DNA of 64,000 nt from CAYRJD01 sp965212125 (lineage in GTDB: Bacteria > Actinomycetota > Acidimicrobiia > Acidimicrobiales > Poriferisodalaceae): assembly GCA_965212125.1 (NCBI GenBank), contig OZ243045.1:434001-498000 (forward strand), written 5' to 3'. The notes under the pieces were generated by a model. It had not been told where the DNA came from and did no database searches. It was given only the letters and a program-made list of their open reading frames with translations. Of this stretch, positions 16,202 to 25,899 are shown in pieces. The position numbers were made by a program, and so were the translations under genes. The number at the start of each line of letters is the position of its first letter. The first letter of the stretch is position 1.

Positions 16202-17382
16202 ATTGACTCCAACCCGAAGGTCTTGTCGGAGTCTTCCAAGCCGTGCAGCAGGGTCGTCATAATGCGTGCTCCGGTCTGCCCGAACGGGTGACCGAGCGCA
16301 ATGGCGCCGCCGTTTACGTTGAGCTGATCAACTATGTCAATCCCAAGCTCGTCGGCCGAAGGGATCACCTGGGCTGCGAAAGCCTCGTTGATCTCTACCA
16401 GGTCGATGTCTTTGATTGACATGCCGGCCCGCTCAAGCGCTCGCTTGCAAGCCTCAATCGGCCCCAGCCCCATGATCTCCGGGTTCAACCCGGTAACGGC
16501 GGTGGACACAACCCGCGCCAGCGGGGTGATGCCCAGCTCTTCGGCGCGCTTGCGGCTCATAACCACCACGGCAGCCGCACCGTCATTTAGAGGGCAGGCG
16601 TTGGCGGCGGTGATGCGCCCATCGGGACGAAAAGCCGGCTTTAGCTGCGACACACCTTCAACCGTCACGCCAGCGCGCGGGCCGTCGTCTTTACTAAGCA
16701 CGCTTCCGTCGGGCAGCGTCAACGGTGTGATGTCCAGCTCAAAGAACCCACGCTCAATTGCGGCTTCGGCTTTGTTTTGGCTCATCACGCCGTACTCATC
16801 CATCGCTTCACGGCTAACGCCCTTTAGCTCCGCCACGTTCTCGGCGGTTTCACCCATAGAGATGTAGAGGTCGGGCATACCATCCGGTGGCGTCCAGTCG
16901 CCTTGGCCGCCCTCAGAGCGAACCTTGGTGCGTTCCGCCGGAGCTTTGAAGATCGGGTTGGTTGTGCCCGGCAAGCTGTCCGCGTTGCCTTTTTCGTAGC
17001 GGCTAACGCACTCAACACCAGCGGAGATAAACGCATCACCTTCGCCGGATTTGATGGCGTGGGCGGCCATGCGAATGGTTTGCAGCGACGAAGAGCAATA
17101 GCGGTTAACGGTGGTGCCCGGCACGTTGTCCAGCCCGGCTAGCACCGCAGTGGCACGTCCAATGTTGAAGCCTTGCTCACCGCCGGGCGAACCAGTTCCC
17201 ATAATGAGGTCTTCAATCTCATCGTGTGGAAGCTCCGGCACCTTCTCAAGCAGCTTGGTGACTATCTGGGCGCTCATGTCGTCTGGTCGCATGTCAACCA
17301 GTGAGCCCTTGAAGGCGCGCCCTATCGGGCTGCGGGCGGTTGCGACTATGACCGGGTCGGTTGCGGCATCAGTATTTTTCAT
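16150..17382 (-). CDS. acetyl-CoA acetyltransferase (thiolase)
   Basis: A 410-residue thiolase with the nucleophilic Cys in VNRYCSSSLQTIRMA, the His of VNGGAIALGHPFGQTGAR and the second Cys in ESMCVGGGQGMAM. NEAFAAQVIP is also typical. It either cleaves 3-ketoacyl-CoA, completing beta-oxidation with the nearby dehydrogenase and crotonases, or condenses acetyl-CoA. The gene is overlapped at its 3' end by rpe, an unusual pairing of lipid and pentose-phosphate metabolism. Confidence 0.94.
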   Translation of the reverse strand: MKNTDAATDPVIVATARSPIGRAFKGSLVDMRPDDMSAQIVTKLLEKVPELPHDEIEDLIMGTGSPGGEQGFNIGRATAVLAGLDNVPGTTVNRYCSSSLQTIRMAAHAIKSGEGDAFISAGVECVSRYEKGNADSLPGTTNPIFKAPAERTKVRSEGGQGDWTPPDGMPDLYISMGETAENVAELKGVSREAMDEYGVMSQNKAEAAIERGFFELDITPLTLPDGSVLSKDDGPRAGVTVEGVSQLKPAFRPDGRITAANACPLNDGAAAVVVMSRKRAEELGITPLARVVSTAVTGLNPEIMGLGPIEACKRALERAGMSIKDIDLVEINEAFAAQVIPSADELGIDIVDQLNVNGGAIALGHPFGQTGARIMTTLLHGLEDSDKTFGLESMCVGGGQGMAMIVERLS

Positions 17383-17459
17383 TGACTCATCCTATTCGTG
17401 TTGGTTTTGTGAGTTCGATGTTGGTTTGGCGGGTTGGGCTAAACGCTGAATGCCAAACC

Positions 17460-19760
17460 CTATGCGTTTTGCAGGGCTCGCCAAACATTCTCTGGCGTGC
17501 ACGGCATGTCAATGTGCTCAATGCCCAAGTGAGCGACCGCATCGCAAACCGCATTGTGCACCGCCGGGGTTGAGCCGATGGTGCCCGACTCGCCGATTCC
17601 CTTAGCGCCCAGCGGATTGCGTGGGCTGGGGGTCTCGGTGTTTGACACCTCAAAGCTGGGTAGCTCCGCGGCGGACGGCACCAGATAGTTAAGCAAGTTC
17701 GCAGTTAGCGGATTGCCGGCCTCGTCGTACTGCACATATTCATAGAGCGCTTGTGCCACACCTTGAGCGATGCCGCCGTGCTGCTGGCCGTTTACAAGCA
17801 GCGGGTTCATAATGACGCCGCAGTCATCAACGGCGATATGGCGCACAAGCGTCACCTTGCCAGTGTCTTTGTCTACTTCAACCACTGCCACATGCGACCC
17901 GAACGGGTACGTCGAATCGGTGCCGTCAAAGTTTTCCTCGGCCAGCAGGCCCGCCTCTACGCCGGCGGGGCGGGCTTTGTCGTCGTTTGAGAGCTTGGCG
18001 ATTTCCGCCCAGGTGACCGAACTGGTCGGCACACCTGCCACATGCAGCACACCTTCGCCTACCTCTATGTCATCGGGGGATGCTTCAAGCAGGTGGGCTG
18101 CCAGCTGCTTGCCGCGCTCCAGCACCGCGTTAGATGCCACGAACACCGCGGAGCCGCCGGTTTGCAGCGAGCGAGAGCCCAAGGTGCCCGATCCGCTCGG
18201 CACCTCGGCGGTGTCTGCGTCAATGTGGGTCACATTTTCCATCGGAATGCCAAGCACGCCTTCAACTATTTGAGTGAAAGCCGTCGCGTGGCCTTGCCCG
18301 TGCGATGAGGTGCCAACCCGGATCGTGGCCGTGCCGTCTTCATGCACCTCGCAACTGCCGAACTCGGTGTGCAAGCCGACCGGCGCGGTTATCTCCACGT
18401 ATGAAGACACGCCAATGCCCATCAGCTTGGAATCGCCGTCTTTGCGGCGCTTGGTCTGCTGCTTGCGTAGGTCTTTGTAGCCGGACGCCTTCAGAACCGC
18501 ATCAAGCGATTTTTCGTACTCGCCGGAGTCGTAGTTGGCGCCGGTTTGCAGCTGAATGGGGAACTGATCGGGCTGCAGGTAGTTCTTGCGGCGGATTTCG
18601 GCAGGGTCCATACCAATAGCGGCCGCGGCCTTGTCAAGAATGCGCTCAACCATCTGAGTTGCTTCGGGTCGCCCGGCGCCGCGGTACGCACCGGTTGGTG
18701 TCGTGTTGGTAAGCACCGTGTGGGCTTGGAAGTGGATGACGCCGATGTCGTAGACGGCCTGGCTGAGCATGCCGGTCAGCATCGGCAAGATGGCACCGAT
18801 GAGGGGGTACGCCCCCGCGTCGGCAACCACGTTGGCTCGCAAGCCGACGATCTTGCCGTCTTTGGTGACGCCCATTTCGGTGTTCAGCACCATGGCGCGG
18901 CCTTGCACCATCGACAGCATGTTTTCGCTGCGGGTTTCGGTCCAGCGAATCGCCTTACCCAGCGTCTGGGCAGCCTTGCCAGCGATGACGTATTCAACGT
19001 ACGCGGCGGCCTTTGGTCCGAAACCGCCACCCACCCAAGGCGCCGTCACGCGCAGGTTGTCGGCTTCCAGTCCCAGCGCCGGGGCGAGCGCATCACGCAA
19101 TGAGTGAGCCGCCTGGGTGGACAGATGCAAGGTGAGGTTGCCATCGTCGCCCGGTATCGCCACGCAGCCATTCGGCTCCATCGGCGCGCCGGCTAGGCGC
19201 TGAGTAACGATGCGCTCAGACACGATGGCATCGGCGCCCTCTAGCGGGTCGGCGGACGCTTGGGCCTCAGCATCGGGCACCACGTGCGCGAAGCAGACGT
19301 TTGATTCTTGTCCCTCCCAGATCACAGGGCTGTCGGGCTTTATGCCTTCCTCTATATCTATTACTGCGGGCAGGGGGTCGTAGCCGACCGAAACCTGCTC
19401 GGCGGCATCGGCGGCTTGGCTGTTTGTCTGCGCTACGACCGCGGCCACGACATCTCCCACGAAACGCACTCGGTCAACGGCCAGCGGCGGGCGGTTCAGC
19501 TCCGGCGGCATCATCGGGAACCCTTGGAAGGTGTCTAGGGGCATGTTTTGCGATGTGTAAACGGCCAGCACGCCAGGCATTTGCTCAGCCGTTGAGGTGT
19601 CAATGCTTGAGATCTTGGCGTGCGCTTCTGTCGAGCGCACGAACGCGATCTGCACGGCGTCTATGTCCATGTCGTCGATGTAGTGGTTGGCGCCGGTTAG
19701 CAGACCGGGGTCTTCTACGCGCCGAACTGAGTTACCCAGAATTGAACCTGCTGCCGCCAT
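17460..19760 (-). CDS. CoxL-like molybdopterin-binding dehydrogenase subunit (form II type)
   Basis: A 766-residue large subunit of the xanthine dehydrogenase/aldehyde oxidase/CO dehydrogenase family. The N-terminal RRVEDPGLLTGANHYIDD, molybdopterin motif GGGFGPK (about 244-250), AYRGAGR (about 358-364) and catalytic Glu in GIGESG (about 724) are present. AYRGAGR is the form II motif rather than the AYRCSFR of true CO dehydrogenase, so another substrate (aldehyde, purine or aromatic) is likely. No genes for the FAD (CoxM) or 2Fe-2S (CoxS) subunits are adjacent; they must be elsewhere or the protein uses partners encoded in trans. Confidence 0.88.
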   Translation of the reverse strand: MAAAGSILGNSVRRVEDPGLLTGANHYIDDMDIDAVQIAFVRSTEAHAKISSIDTSTAEQMPGVLAVYTSQNMPLDTFQGFPMMPPELNRPPLAVDRVRFVGDVVAAVVAQTNSQAADAAEQVSVGYDPLPAVIDIEEGIKPDSPVIWEGQESNVCFAHVVPDAEAQASADPLEGADAIVSERIVTQRLAGAPMEPNGCVAIPGDDGNLTLHLSTQAAHSLRDALAPALGLEADNLRVTAPWVGGGFGPKAAAYVEYVIAGKAAQTLGKAIRWTETRSENMLSMVQGRAMVLNTEMGVTKDGKIVGLRANVVADAGAYPLIGAILPMLTGMLSQAVYDIGVIHFQAHTVLTNTTPTGAYRGAGRPEATQMVERILDKAAAAIGMDPAEIRRKNYLQPDQFPIQLQTGANYDSGEYEKSLDAVLKASGYKDLRKQQTKRRKDGDSKLMGIGVSSYVEITAPVGLHTEFGSCEVHEDGTATIRVGTSSHGQGHATAFTQIVEGVLGIPMENVTHIDADTAEVPSGSGTLGSRSLQTGGSAVFVASNAVLERGKQLAAHLLEASPDDIEVGEGVLHVAGVPTSSVTWAEIAKLSNDDKARPAGVEAGLLAEENFDGTDSTYPFGSHVAVVEVDKDTGKVTLVRHIAVDDCGVIMNPLLVNGQQHGGIAQGVAQALYEYVQYDEAGNPLTANLLNYLVPSAAELPSFEVSNTETPSPRNPLGAKGIGESGTIGSTPAVHNAVCDAVAHLGIEHIDMPCTPENVWRALQNA

Positions 19761-19855
19761 TGCGTGCTCCTTAGCTATTTGGACTAGGACTGTGGGCGCA
19801 GATTAGTCGGGCTTGGCTTGCCAAACCTAAGTTGTTGGCTAGCGGTTATCCAAAC

Positions 19856-19899
19856 CGGGCTCTAGCCGGGCTCTAGTCGGGCTCTAGTCGGGCTCTAGC
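19856..19899 (+). repeat. four 11-bp tandem copies in the coxL-amidase spacer
   Basis: CGGGCTCTAGC/T repeats at 19856, 19867, 19878 and 19889, each containing CTAG. Nothing else is recognisable in the roughly 200-bp divergent spacer (19761-19958), which must hold the promoters of both flanking genes. Confidence 0.85.
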
Positions 19900-19958
19900 C
19901 AGCGCCGCAACCCGTGCCACAGCCAGCGCCGCAGGTGGTGCCATATAGTCTGCTGATC

Positions 19959-21440
19959 GTGGCAAAAGCGGACGACAGCGGCGACCTTTGCTGGCTCAGC
20001 GCAACGGAGCTGGCATCAAAAATCGCTAGCAAGCAGGTGTCGGCGGTTGAGGCGTTGGGTGCGGCGATCGCTCAGTATGAGCGGCTAAACCCTGAGCTGA
20101 ACGCCGTCGTGGTGACGCGCCTAGACGAAGCCCGGCAGCGAGCGATCACAGCCGACGAGGCCATTGGGCGCGGCGAGGTTTGGGGTCCGCTGCACGGGGT
20201 GCCAATGACCGTCAAAGAGGCGTTTGACTGGGAAGGCACTCCGACCACCTGGGGCAATCCCGCCTGGGCAAACAACATGGCCAGTGCGGACGCCGTCACC
20301 GTGCGGCGGCTAACGGATGCGGGTGCGGTTATCTACGGCAAAACCAATGTGCCGCTGTTTTTGTCGGACTGGCAGAGCTTCAATGAGATCTACGGCACTA
20401 CTAATAACCCGTGGGATCAGACACGCGCCCCTGGCGGTTCGTCCGGCGGTGCGGCCGTTTCGCTGGCTACGGGGATGGCTTCGCTGGAGCTTGGTTCAGA
20501 CATCGGCGGGTCGGTGCGCAACCCGGCTCATTACTGCGGCGTGTTTGGGCACAAGCCAACCTTTGAAGTTGTGCCATCGCAGGGGCACGAACCGCCGGGC
20601 TGGTTGGTGCCGTCTGACATCGGGGTGTGTGGTCCGATGGCACGCAGCGCAACCGATCTGGATTTGGCGATGGGAGTTCTGGCCGGCCCGACCGAACCCG
20701 GCTATCGCCTTGAACTGCCGGCTGAACCGCGCAGCGCGCTGAGCGAGTTTCGTGTGGCGATAATGCTTGACACCGACGTGATCGCAACCTCAACCACGCT
20801 GCAAGACACCTTGCAAAATGCGATTGATCGTTTGGCTAGCGCCGGCGCTGACGTGGTTGAAGCCGTCCCGCAGATTGATCAGCACGACTACTTTGACAAC
20901 TACCTGATGATGTTGCGATCGGCGACAAGCATGTTTAGAACCGATCCCGCTGATCTCATGCAGGCGGCCGAGATAGCCAAGCAGTACGACAAGTCGCAGC
21001 GCTACGGGAGATCCGTTCCTGAGATGCAAACACGCGTTGCTTATGCCACAACGATTACGCATCGCGAATGGCTGAGCGTTAACGAACAGCGCGAGAGTTA
21101 CAAGCGAGACTGGGCTGAGTTCTTCGGTGAGTTTGACTTGCTGCTGTGTCCCGCGGCTGCGTCAACGGCAACTAAGCACGACCACACGGCTACACGCATT
21201 GAGCGCACCATTCCTGTAAACGGCCAGCAAGAGCCCGCCTCGGATCAGTTGTTTTGGGCGGGTTGGAGCTGCAGCACGTATTTACCATCAACGGTTGCGC
21301 CCGTCGGGTTGGCCAGCGACGGCTTGCCGGCGGGCATCCAAATCGTTGCGCCCTTCCTGGGCGATCGGCGCTCAATTCGCTACGCCGGGTTGGTTGAGCA
21401 GACCCTCGGCGGTTTCGTGCCGCCGCCCATTGCGGCCTGA
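19959..21440 (+). CDS. amidase (amidase-signature family)
   Basis: About 493 residues of the amidase-signature family, which use a Ser-cisSer-Lys triad. The Lys is in MTVKEAFD, the Gly/Ser loop in APGGSSGGAAVSLATGM and the nucleophile region in LGSDIGGSVRNPAHYCGVFGHKP. Members hydrolyse amides or nitrile-derived carboxamides. GTG 19959 is chosen; an in-frame GTG at 19914 would add a repeat-derived Pro/Gln leader. A paralogue lies at 23576-25012. Confidence 0.9.
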   Translation: MAKADDSGDLCWLSATELASKIASKQVSAVEALGAAIAQYERLNPELNAVVVTRLDEARQRAITADEAIGRGEVWGPLHGVPMTVKEAFDWEGTPTTWGNPAWANNMASADAVTVRRLTDAGAVIYGKTNVPLFLSDWQSFNEIYGTTNNPWDQTRAPGGSSGGAAVSLATGMASLELGSDIGGSVRNPAHYCGVFGHKPTFEVVPSQGHEPPGWLVPSDIGVCGPMARSATDLDLAMGVLAGPTEPGYRLELPAEPRSALSEFRVAIMLDTDVIATSTTLQDTLQNAIDRLASAGADVVEAVPQIDQHDYFDNYLMMLRSATSMFRTDPADLMQAAEIAKQYDKSQRYGRSVPEMQTRVAYATTITHREWLSVNEQRESYKRDWAEFFGEFDLLLCPAAASTATKHDHTATRIERTIPVNGQQEPASDQLFWAGWSCSTYLPSTVAPVGLASDGLPAGIQIVAPFLGDRRSIRYAGLVEQTLGGFVPPPIAA

Positions 21441-21488
21441 TCCGCGGTCTGGTCCGCGGTCTGGTCCGCGGTCTGGTCCGCGGCTTGA
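21441..21488 (+). repeat. four 12-bp tandem copies after the amidase
   Basis: TCCGCGGTCTGG repeats at 21441, 21453, 21465 and 21477 (last copy diverged), directly after the amidase stop. Each copy includes CCGCGG. No T-run follows, so this is not a classical terminator. Confidence 0.85.
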
Positions 21489-21525
21489 CCCGGTTGCGGC
21501 TTGATTCGGGCAAAATAATCCAGAC

Positions 21526-22431
21526 ATGAGCACCGAAGCAGATAACGCATCAAACGCCGCGCCAAGCGACCTAGGCAGCCTGAAGGCTCTCTTGAATGTG
21601 CGCCCCGACCAGGACGGCGCTTTTATGGGAGACCCTGCCGGTCTAGGCGGGATGGCGCTTTTTGGCGGGCACCTGTTGGGGCAGGCCGTTGCGGCGGCTT
21701 GCAAGTCGGTTCAGCAGCAGTCGCCCGAAAGTCAAATGCACTCGCTGCATTCGTATTTCTTGCTGCCAGGCGATGGCTTGTTGCCAATCAAGTACGACGT
21801 TTCGGTCATACGGCAAGGCCGCTCTTTTTGTTCGCGCCGTGTCCTGGCGACTCAGGGTGAGGGCGCCGATGCCGCCCAGGTGTTTGATCTGACGGCGTCG
21901 TTTCACAAGCCCGAACAAGCCCGCTATGAGCCGATGTCAGTTTCGGCTCCGACCGGGCTGGCCGACCCGCAGACCTTGCCAACATTTCAGGACTGCATCG
22001 ATGAGTTGGGGCCGATCTTTGGCGAGCATTGGTCGCACTACCCGCGTCCGGTGGAGTACCGCGTAGCGCGAGCCCCCTGGCTGCCGACCGGCGCATCAGA
22101 CAAGCAGGGCATTGACTTTTGGTTTCGGGTGGAGCAGCCGTTGCCGGACGAACCCGCCATTCACACTGCGTTGCTGGCATATATGAGCGACGACTGCTTG
22201 TCGGACAACGTTGGCGTTCCGTACGGAATCACTGCGGGCACCGACGACATCATGATGGTGAGCCTTGATCATTCAATGTGGTTCCACCAGCCCGTGCGGG
22301 TAGATGAGTGGGTGTTTGTGGAGCAGTGGCCTCTGGTTGCCTACGGCGCGCGCGGCACGGCGCAGGCGTATTTTTGGCAAGACGGACGGTTGGTTGCCAC
22401 CGCTGTGCAAGAGGCGCTGACGCGGTTTTAA
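21526..22431 (+). CDS. acyl-CoA thioesterase II (TesB-like)
   Basis: A 301-residue double-hotdog thioesterase that releases CoA from acyl-CoA. Marks are ALFGGHLLGQAVAAAC, MHSLHSYFLLPGD and SFCSRRVLATQ in the first hotdog, and SLDHSMWFHQPVRVDEWV with VATAVQEALTR in the second. It fits the CoA-centred degradation gene set around it. It overlaps the convergent alpha/beta hydrolase by 4 bp at the 3' ends. Confidence 0.92.
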   Translation: MSTEADNASNAAPSDLGSLKALLNVRPDQDGAFMGDPAGLGGMALFGGHLLGQAVAAACKSVQQQSPESQMHSLHSYFLLPGDGLLPIKYDVSVIRQGRSFCSRRVLATQGEGADAAQVFDLTASFHKPEQARYEPMSVSAPTGLADPQTLPTFQDCIDELGPIFGEHWSHYPRPVEYRVARAPWLPTGASDKQGIDFWFRVEQPLPDEPAIHTALLAYMSDDCLSDNVGVPYGITAGTDDIMMVSLDHSMWFHQPVRVDEWVFVEQWPLVAYGARGTAQAYFWQDGRLVATAVQEALTRF

Positions 22432-23276
22432 CCGCCCGCGTTTACGCGCCGCATAAATTCCGTCACGGCGGCGTTCCAGTCGGTCGGGTTGTGCGCATTG
22501 ACCGCATGCGACGCGGCCAAATCAACAATCTCAATGCCAGGGATTTTTCGTGCCTGCGGCAAGAGCGGCTGAAAGCGTTCTTCTTCTACTCCGTTGGTGA
22601 GCAGCACCGGAACCGAAATATCGGCCAGCTGGTCGCCCAACGGCAGCCGCGGATTGGTAATTCGAAAAGACCCCACAACCCCAACTGCGGAGTGCTGCGA
22701 AAACTCTTCGTCCAGCTTCGCGCGCACATCAGCCGATATCCGTTTTGAGCGACCCGGATTTATCCAACTGTCGCGCATTATTTCCATGCCGCCGGACTCA
22801 ACATCTAGGGCACGCTCCTCGGTCACGGTTTTTGTGCGTGCCGCCCAGGTGTCTAGGTCGCTGAACGCCGAGGCAGAGTTTGTGAGCACCACGCCGATGA
22901 CATTTTCGGGATGGGTCAGCGCGTAGTGCAACAGGACGGCTGCGCCCATTGATTGGCCGATCAGCCACACGGGCTCGCCAGGCGGCGCGATGACCTGCGT
23001 CCGGATGTGTTCAAACTCCGCAACGTATGACTGCGGCAGATAGCGGCTCGGCTCGCTAGGCGATGGTGAGCCGCCGTGACCCCAGAGCTCCATAACGACA
23101 GGGCGGCAAACCCGGCTTAGCGCCGCCAGGTTGTCGTTCCAGTAAGAGCGGCTGCCGAGAATCCCGTGCAACAGCAGAGCGGCCGGACCGTCGCCAGGGT
23201 GAACGACGTAGTTCAGGTGGGGTTCAATGTCCCGCCCGTCTCCTAACCTCTCCTCTGAGTCGGCCAGAGCGCTCAT
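22428..23276 (-). CDS. alpha/beta hydrolase
   Basis: A 282-residue alpha/beta-hydrolase. The oxyanion region LLLHGILGSRSYW, GHGGSPSP and the nucleophile elbow GQSMGAA (Ser) are present, and a probable catalytic His is in LAASHAVNAHNP. It could be an esterase, a C-C bond hydrolase of aromatic meta-cleavage, or a lactonase; the substrate cannot be told. It is divergent from the small gene at 23329. Confidence 0.87.
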   Translation of the reverse strand: MSALADSEERLGDGRDIEPHLNYVVHPGDGPAALLLHGILGSRSYWNDNLAALSRVCRPVVMELWGHGGSPSPSEPSRYLPQSYVAEFEHIRTQVIAPPGEPVWLIGQSMGAAVLLHYALTHPENVIGVVLTNSASAFSDLDTWAARTKTVTEERALDVESGGMEIMRDSWINPGRSKRISADVRAKLDEEFSQHSAVGVVGSFRITNPRLPLGDQLADISVPVLLTNGVEEERFQPLLPQARKIPGIEIVDLAASHAVNAHNPTDWNAAVTEFMRRVNAGG

Positions 23277-23328
23277 AATGTTTTAGCCATCAGACGAAAT
23301 TAAAGAGCCGAAATCAGTGGGAGCAATT

Positions 23329-23565
23329 ATGAATGACCGTGTAGCAGACTGGCAAGGTCTGAGCGAGTACGACGATCTTCGAATACGCGAAGTGGTGGGC
23401 AAAGTCAAATTGCGCGTGGAGGCTGGCGAAGATCTATACACGGTTTGCGAAGAGGTTGAAATTGAGCCTGCCTTGTATCGCAAATACCAGGCGCGACCAC
23501 CGGGCCCTGAGGGCGATTCACCGCCAGACGGGTCAACTGGCCAAACCTCGCTGATAACCAGCTAA
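23329..23565 (+). CDS. small uncharacterised protein (78 residues)
   Basis: Unrecognised. MNDRVADWQGLSEYDDLRI begins a helical, charged region of about 50 residues (YTVCEEVEIEPALYRKYQ), followed by a Pro/Gly/Ser-rich tail. Start ATG 23329 follows GGGAG at good spacing; a GTG at 23317 is in frame. The helical part could be a small DNA- or protein-binding fold, but no clear motif supports that. Confidence 0.6.
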   Translation: MNDRVADWQGLSEYDDLRIREVVGKVKLRVEAGEDLYTVCEEVEIEPALYRKYQARPPGPEGDSPPDGSTGQTSLITS

Positions 23566-23575
23566 CTGGTCTTGG

Positions 23576-25012
23576 CTAGAAGCCCGGCGGGGGAGTGAAG
23601 CCGCCCAGCGCTTCGGTCAGGAATCGTCCGATCGCCAGCGGCGTTCTGTCTTCCAGGAATGGTCCGGCGATTTGAACTCCGACCGGCAAGCCATCAATCT
23701 GACCTATCGGCACAACGGTCGCTGGCAGCCATGAAACTCCGGTCAGTCCCATCCACTTGATGGTGTCGAAATAGGGCTGGGTGTTGCCGTTCACCTCATA
23801 GGTGCGAGCGGTCATCGGTCGGGTGTGGTCGTGGCGTATGGCAGCGGTGGGCGTGACCGGCATCAGCACCACGTCCCATTCCGTGAAGAACTGCGCCCAG
23901 CGATTCCTTTGTTGTAGGCGGCGCTCGTGCCAGCTCAACCATTCCCGATGCCGCATGGCTGCGTACCAAACACCCAGGTCGCCTTCGGGTTTTTTGTTTG
24001 ACGCGGCGACTTCGTCTAGCTCAGCCAGAGTCCAGGTGCCTGCCTCGGCTGCCGACAGCAGATGCAAAAACGTATCCACTGCCTTGTCGAAGGTGAACTG
24101 CGGCCGTGCCTCGGTGTCAATCGTCGCACCGGCTTGTGCCAGGGCATCGGCTGCGCTCATTAGCAGTTCGCGATAGCGCGTGTCGATCGGACACGACGGC
24201 TCGTCCAACCACACCGCCACGCGGTAGTCCGTTATTGACTTATGGCGCGCCGGCGGCAAGTCAAGCGAGTAGGCGGTGCTGTTCCATTCGTCTGGTCCTG
24301 CGAGCAGATCAAGCGCTAGCTCTAAGTCATCAACGCTGCGAGCCATCGGGCCGGCCACCGCAATGTCGGCTTGGCTGAGCGTGCCGGGCATGCCAGGGAT
24401 TTGACCCAGGGCCGAGACGATGCCGTAGCTGGGTTTGTGTCCGCACACGCCCGACCAGTGAGCCGGGACGCGGATAGAGCCGCCAATGTCTGAGCCGAGT
24501 TCCAGCGGCGTGTAGCCGGCGGCCAAGGCTGCGCCCGATCCGCCCGATGATCCGCCCGGGGTGTGCTCAATGTTGTACGGGTTGGCGGTGGTGCCGTAGA
24601 CCTTGTTGTAAGACTGCGTATCGCCAGCCCAGATCGGCAGGTTGGTTTTGCCAAACACGACGGCTCCGGCGGCCTTGTAGCGGGCAACAGGGTCAGCATC
24701 ACGTTCGGGAACGAAGTCGGCTAGTTCGGGTGCGCCGGAGGTGGTGATCAGCCCCTCGGTTTGGAAAGAGTCCTTGATGGTGATCGGCACCCCATGAAGC
24801 GGTCCGCTTGACTTGCCCGCAGCTGTAGCGCTGTCGGCTTCGTCGGCTGCTGCAAATGCTCTGTCTTCGTCAAGGCGGACAACGGCATTGACCGGCCCGT
24901 CTAGGCGGTTGACGCGATCGAGCGCGGCTTGCAGCAACTCACGACTTGACACCTCGCGCCGAGCTAAGGCTTGGGCGGTGGCGATGGTTGTTTGGTAGGA
25001 GAAGTCGGTCAT
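23576..25012 (-). CDS. amidase (amidase-signature family)
   Basis: A 478-residue amidase-signature enzyme. The triad Lys is in PITIKDSFQT, the loop in HTPGGSSGGSGAALAAGYTP and the nucleophile region in LGSDIGGSIRVPAHWSGVCGHKP. It shares the family layout and C-terminal VGVQIAGPFLEDRTP with the amidase at 19959, so the two are probably paralogues with different substrates. It ends 11 bp from the convergent small gene. Confidence 0.9.
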   Translation of the reverse strand: MTDFSYQTTIATAQALARREVSSRELLQAALDRVNRLDGPVNAVVRLDEDRAFAAADEADSATAAGKSSGPLHGVPITIKDSFQTEGLITTSGAPELADFVPERDADPVARYKAAGAVVFGKTNLPIWAGDTQSYNKVYGTTANPYNIEHTPGGSSGGSGAALAAGYTPLELGSDIGGSIRVPAHWSGVCGHKPSYGIVSALGQIPGMPGTLSQADIAVAGPMARSVDDLELALDLLAGPDEWNSTAYSLDLPPARHKSITDYRVAVWLDEPSCPIDTRYRELLMSAADALAQAGATIDTEARPQFTFDKAVDTFLHLLSAAEAGTWTLAELDEVAASNKKPEGDLGVWYAAMRHREWLSWHERRLQQRNRWAQFFTEWDVVLMPVTPTAAIRHDHTRPMTARTYEVNGNTQPYFDTIKWMGLTGVSWLPATVVPIGQIDGLPVGVQIAGPFLEDRTPLAIGRFLTEALGGFTPPPGF

Positions 25013-25119
25013 ATCTATTAGCAGTCAAGTTTGTTGGCAGTCAAGCTAGCGGCAGCCCAAGGTTATTTTGATCGGTAATTCCGATTGACCAAAACCTCGC
25101 TTAGCGCCAGAGTGTGGTG

Positions 25120-25899
25120 ATGAGTTTTTTCGGCTTCTTTCCTGCGGCGTCTTTGCTTTGCGCAGTGCCGTTTGTGGCGCTGGTTTTGGGGTGTGGAGCC
25201 AACACCGAGACGGCTGTGTCTCGGCTGCCTTTCCAGGAGTTTGTCCAGCAAAGCTCAGCCGCTCGAGGTAGCCCCGGCGGCTTGCCGTTGGGTCGAGCGT
25301 CGGCGAGCGGCCAAGTCGCGCGCAGTCAGACGGCGCGCGACCAGACAGCTATCACTCAAACGGCGCGCGCCCAAGTGCCGAGTGCTCAAGTGTCGAGTGC
25401 TCAAGTGCCGAGTGACCAAGCAGCGATTACTCAGCCAGCACAGCTAGAGGTTGTGCGCAGCTTTGAACAAGCAATGGCGGCGTACCGAGCCGCCCGCTCG
25501 CAGCCGGTTCAGCCCGAGTTTCCATTGCTGGCACTAACGCATACGCCTGCCACCACCGCAGAGCTAGGGGCGAGCTTGCGCCGCCAGTTAGATAACGGTC
25601 TGGCGCTGCGGTACCCAGCCGGGCAGGCATTCACCGGGCGCTATTCGGATGTGAGCATCGCTAGCGGCCCTGCTGACGGTACTGCTAGCGGCACCGCCAG
25701 TGCCTTGACCACCGCCAGCGTGTCGGGCTGCACTCGCTATCAAGCCGTTGAGTTTGATTCAAGCAGCGGCAGCGACCTGGCCGAGTTTGACGAAACAGTG
25801 AGTTTTGTAGCGCAGTTGGTTTTAGATCCCGATGAGGTCTGGCTGCTTGATTCCTATGTGTCGCTTCCGCTTGATGTCTGGGGAAAGGAACATTGTTGA
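25120..25899 (+). CDS. putative lipoprotein with tandem-repeat linker
   Basis: The N-terminus MSFFGFFPAASLLCAVP then VALVLGCGANTE is a lipoprotein signal with lipobox VLGC. Residues about 70-110 are a degenerate repeat (AQVPSAQVSSAQVPSDQ) that mirrors short DNA repeats at about 25365-25440. The C-terminal half has a globular pattern with a lone Cys (SGCTRYQAVEF). I do not recognise the family. The stop overlaps the next start (TGATG at 25897-25901), so the two exported proteins are probably made together. Confidence 0.6.
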   Translation: MSFFGFFPAASLLCAVPFVALVLGCGANTETAVSRLPFQEFVQQSSAARGSPGGLPLGRASASGQVARSQTARDQTAITQTARAQVPSAQVSSAQVPSDQAAITQPAQLEVVRSFEQAMAAYRAARSQPVQPEFPLLALTHTPATTAELGASLRRQLDNGLALRYPAGQAFTGRYSDVSIASGPADGTASGTASALTTASVSGCTRYQAVEFDSSSGSDLAEFDETVSFVAQLVLDPDEVWLLDSYVSLPLDVWGKEHC

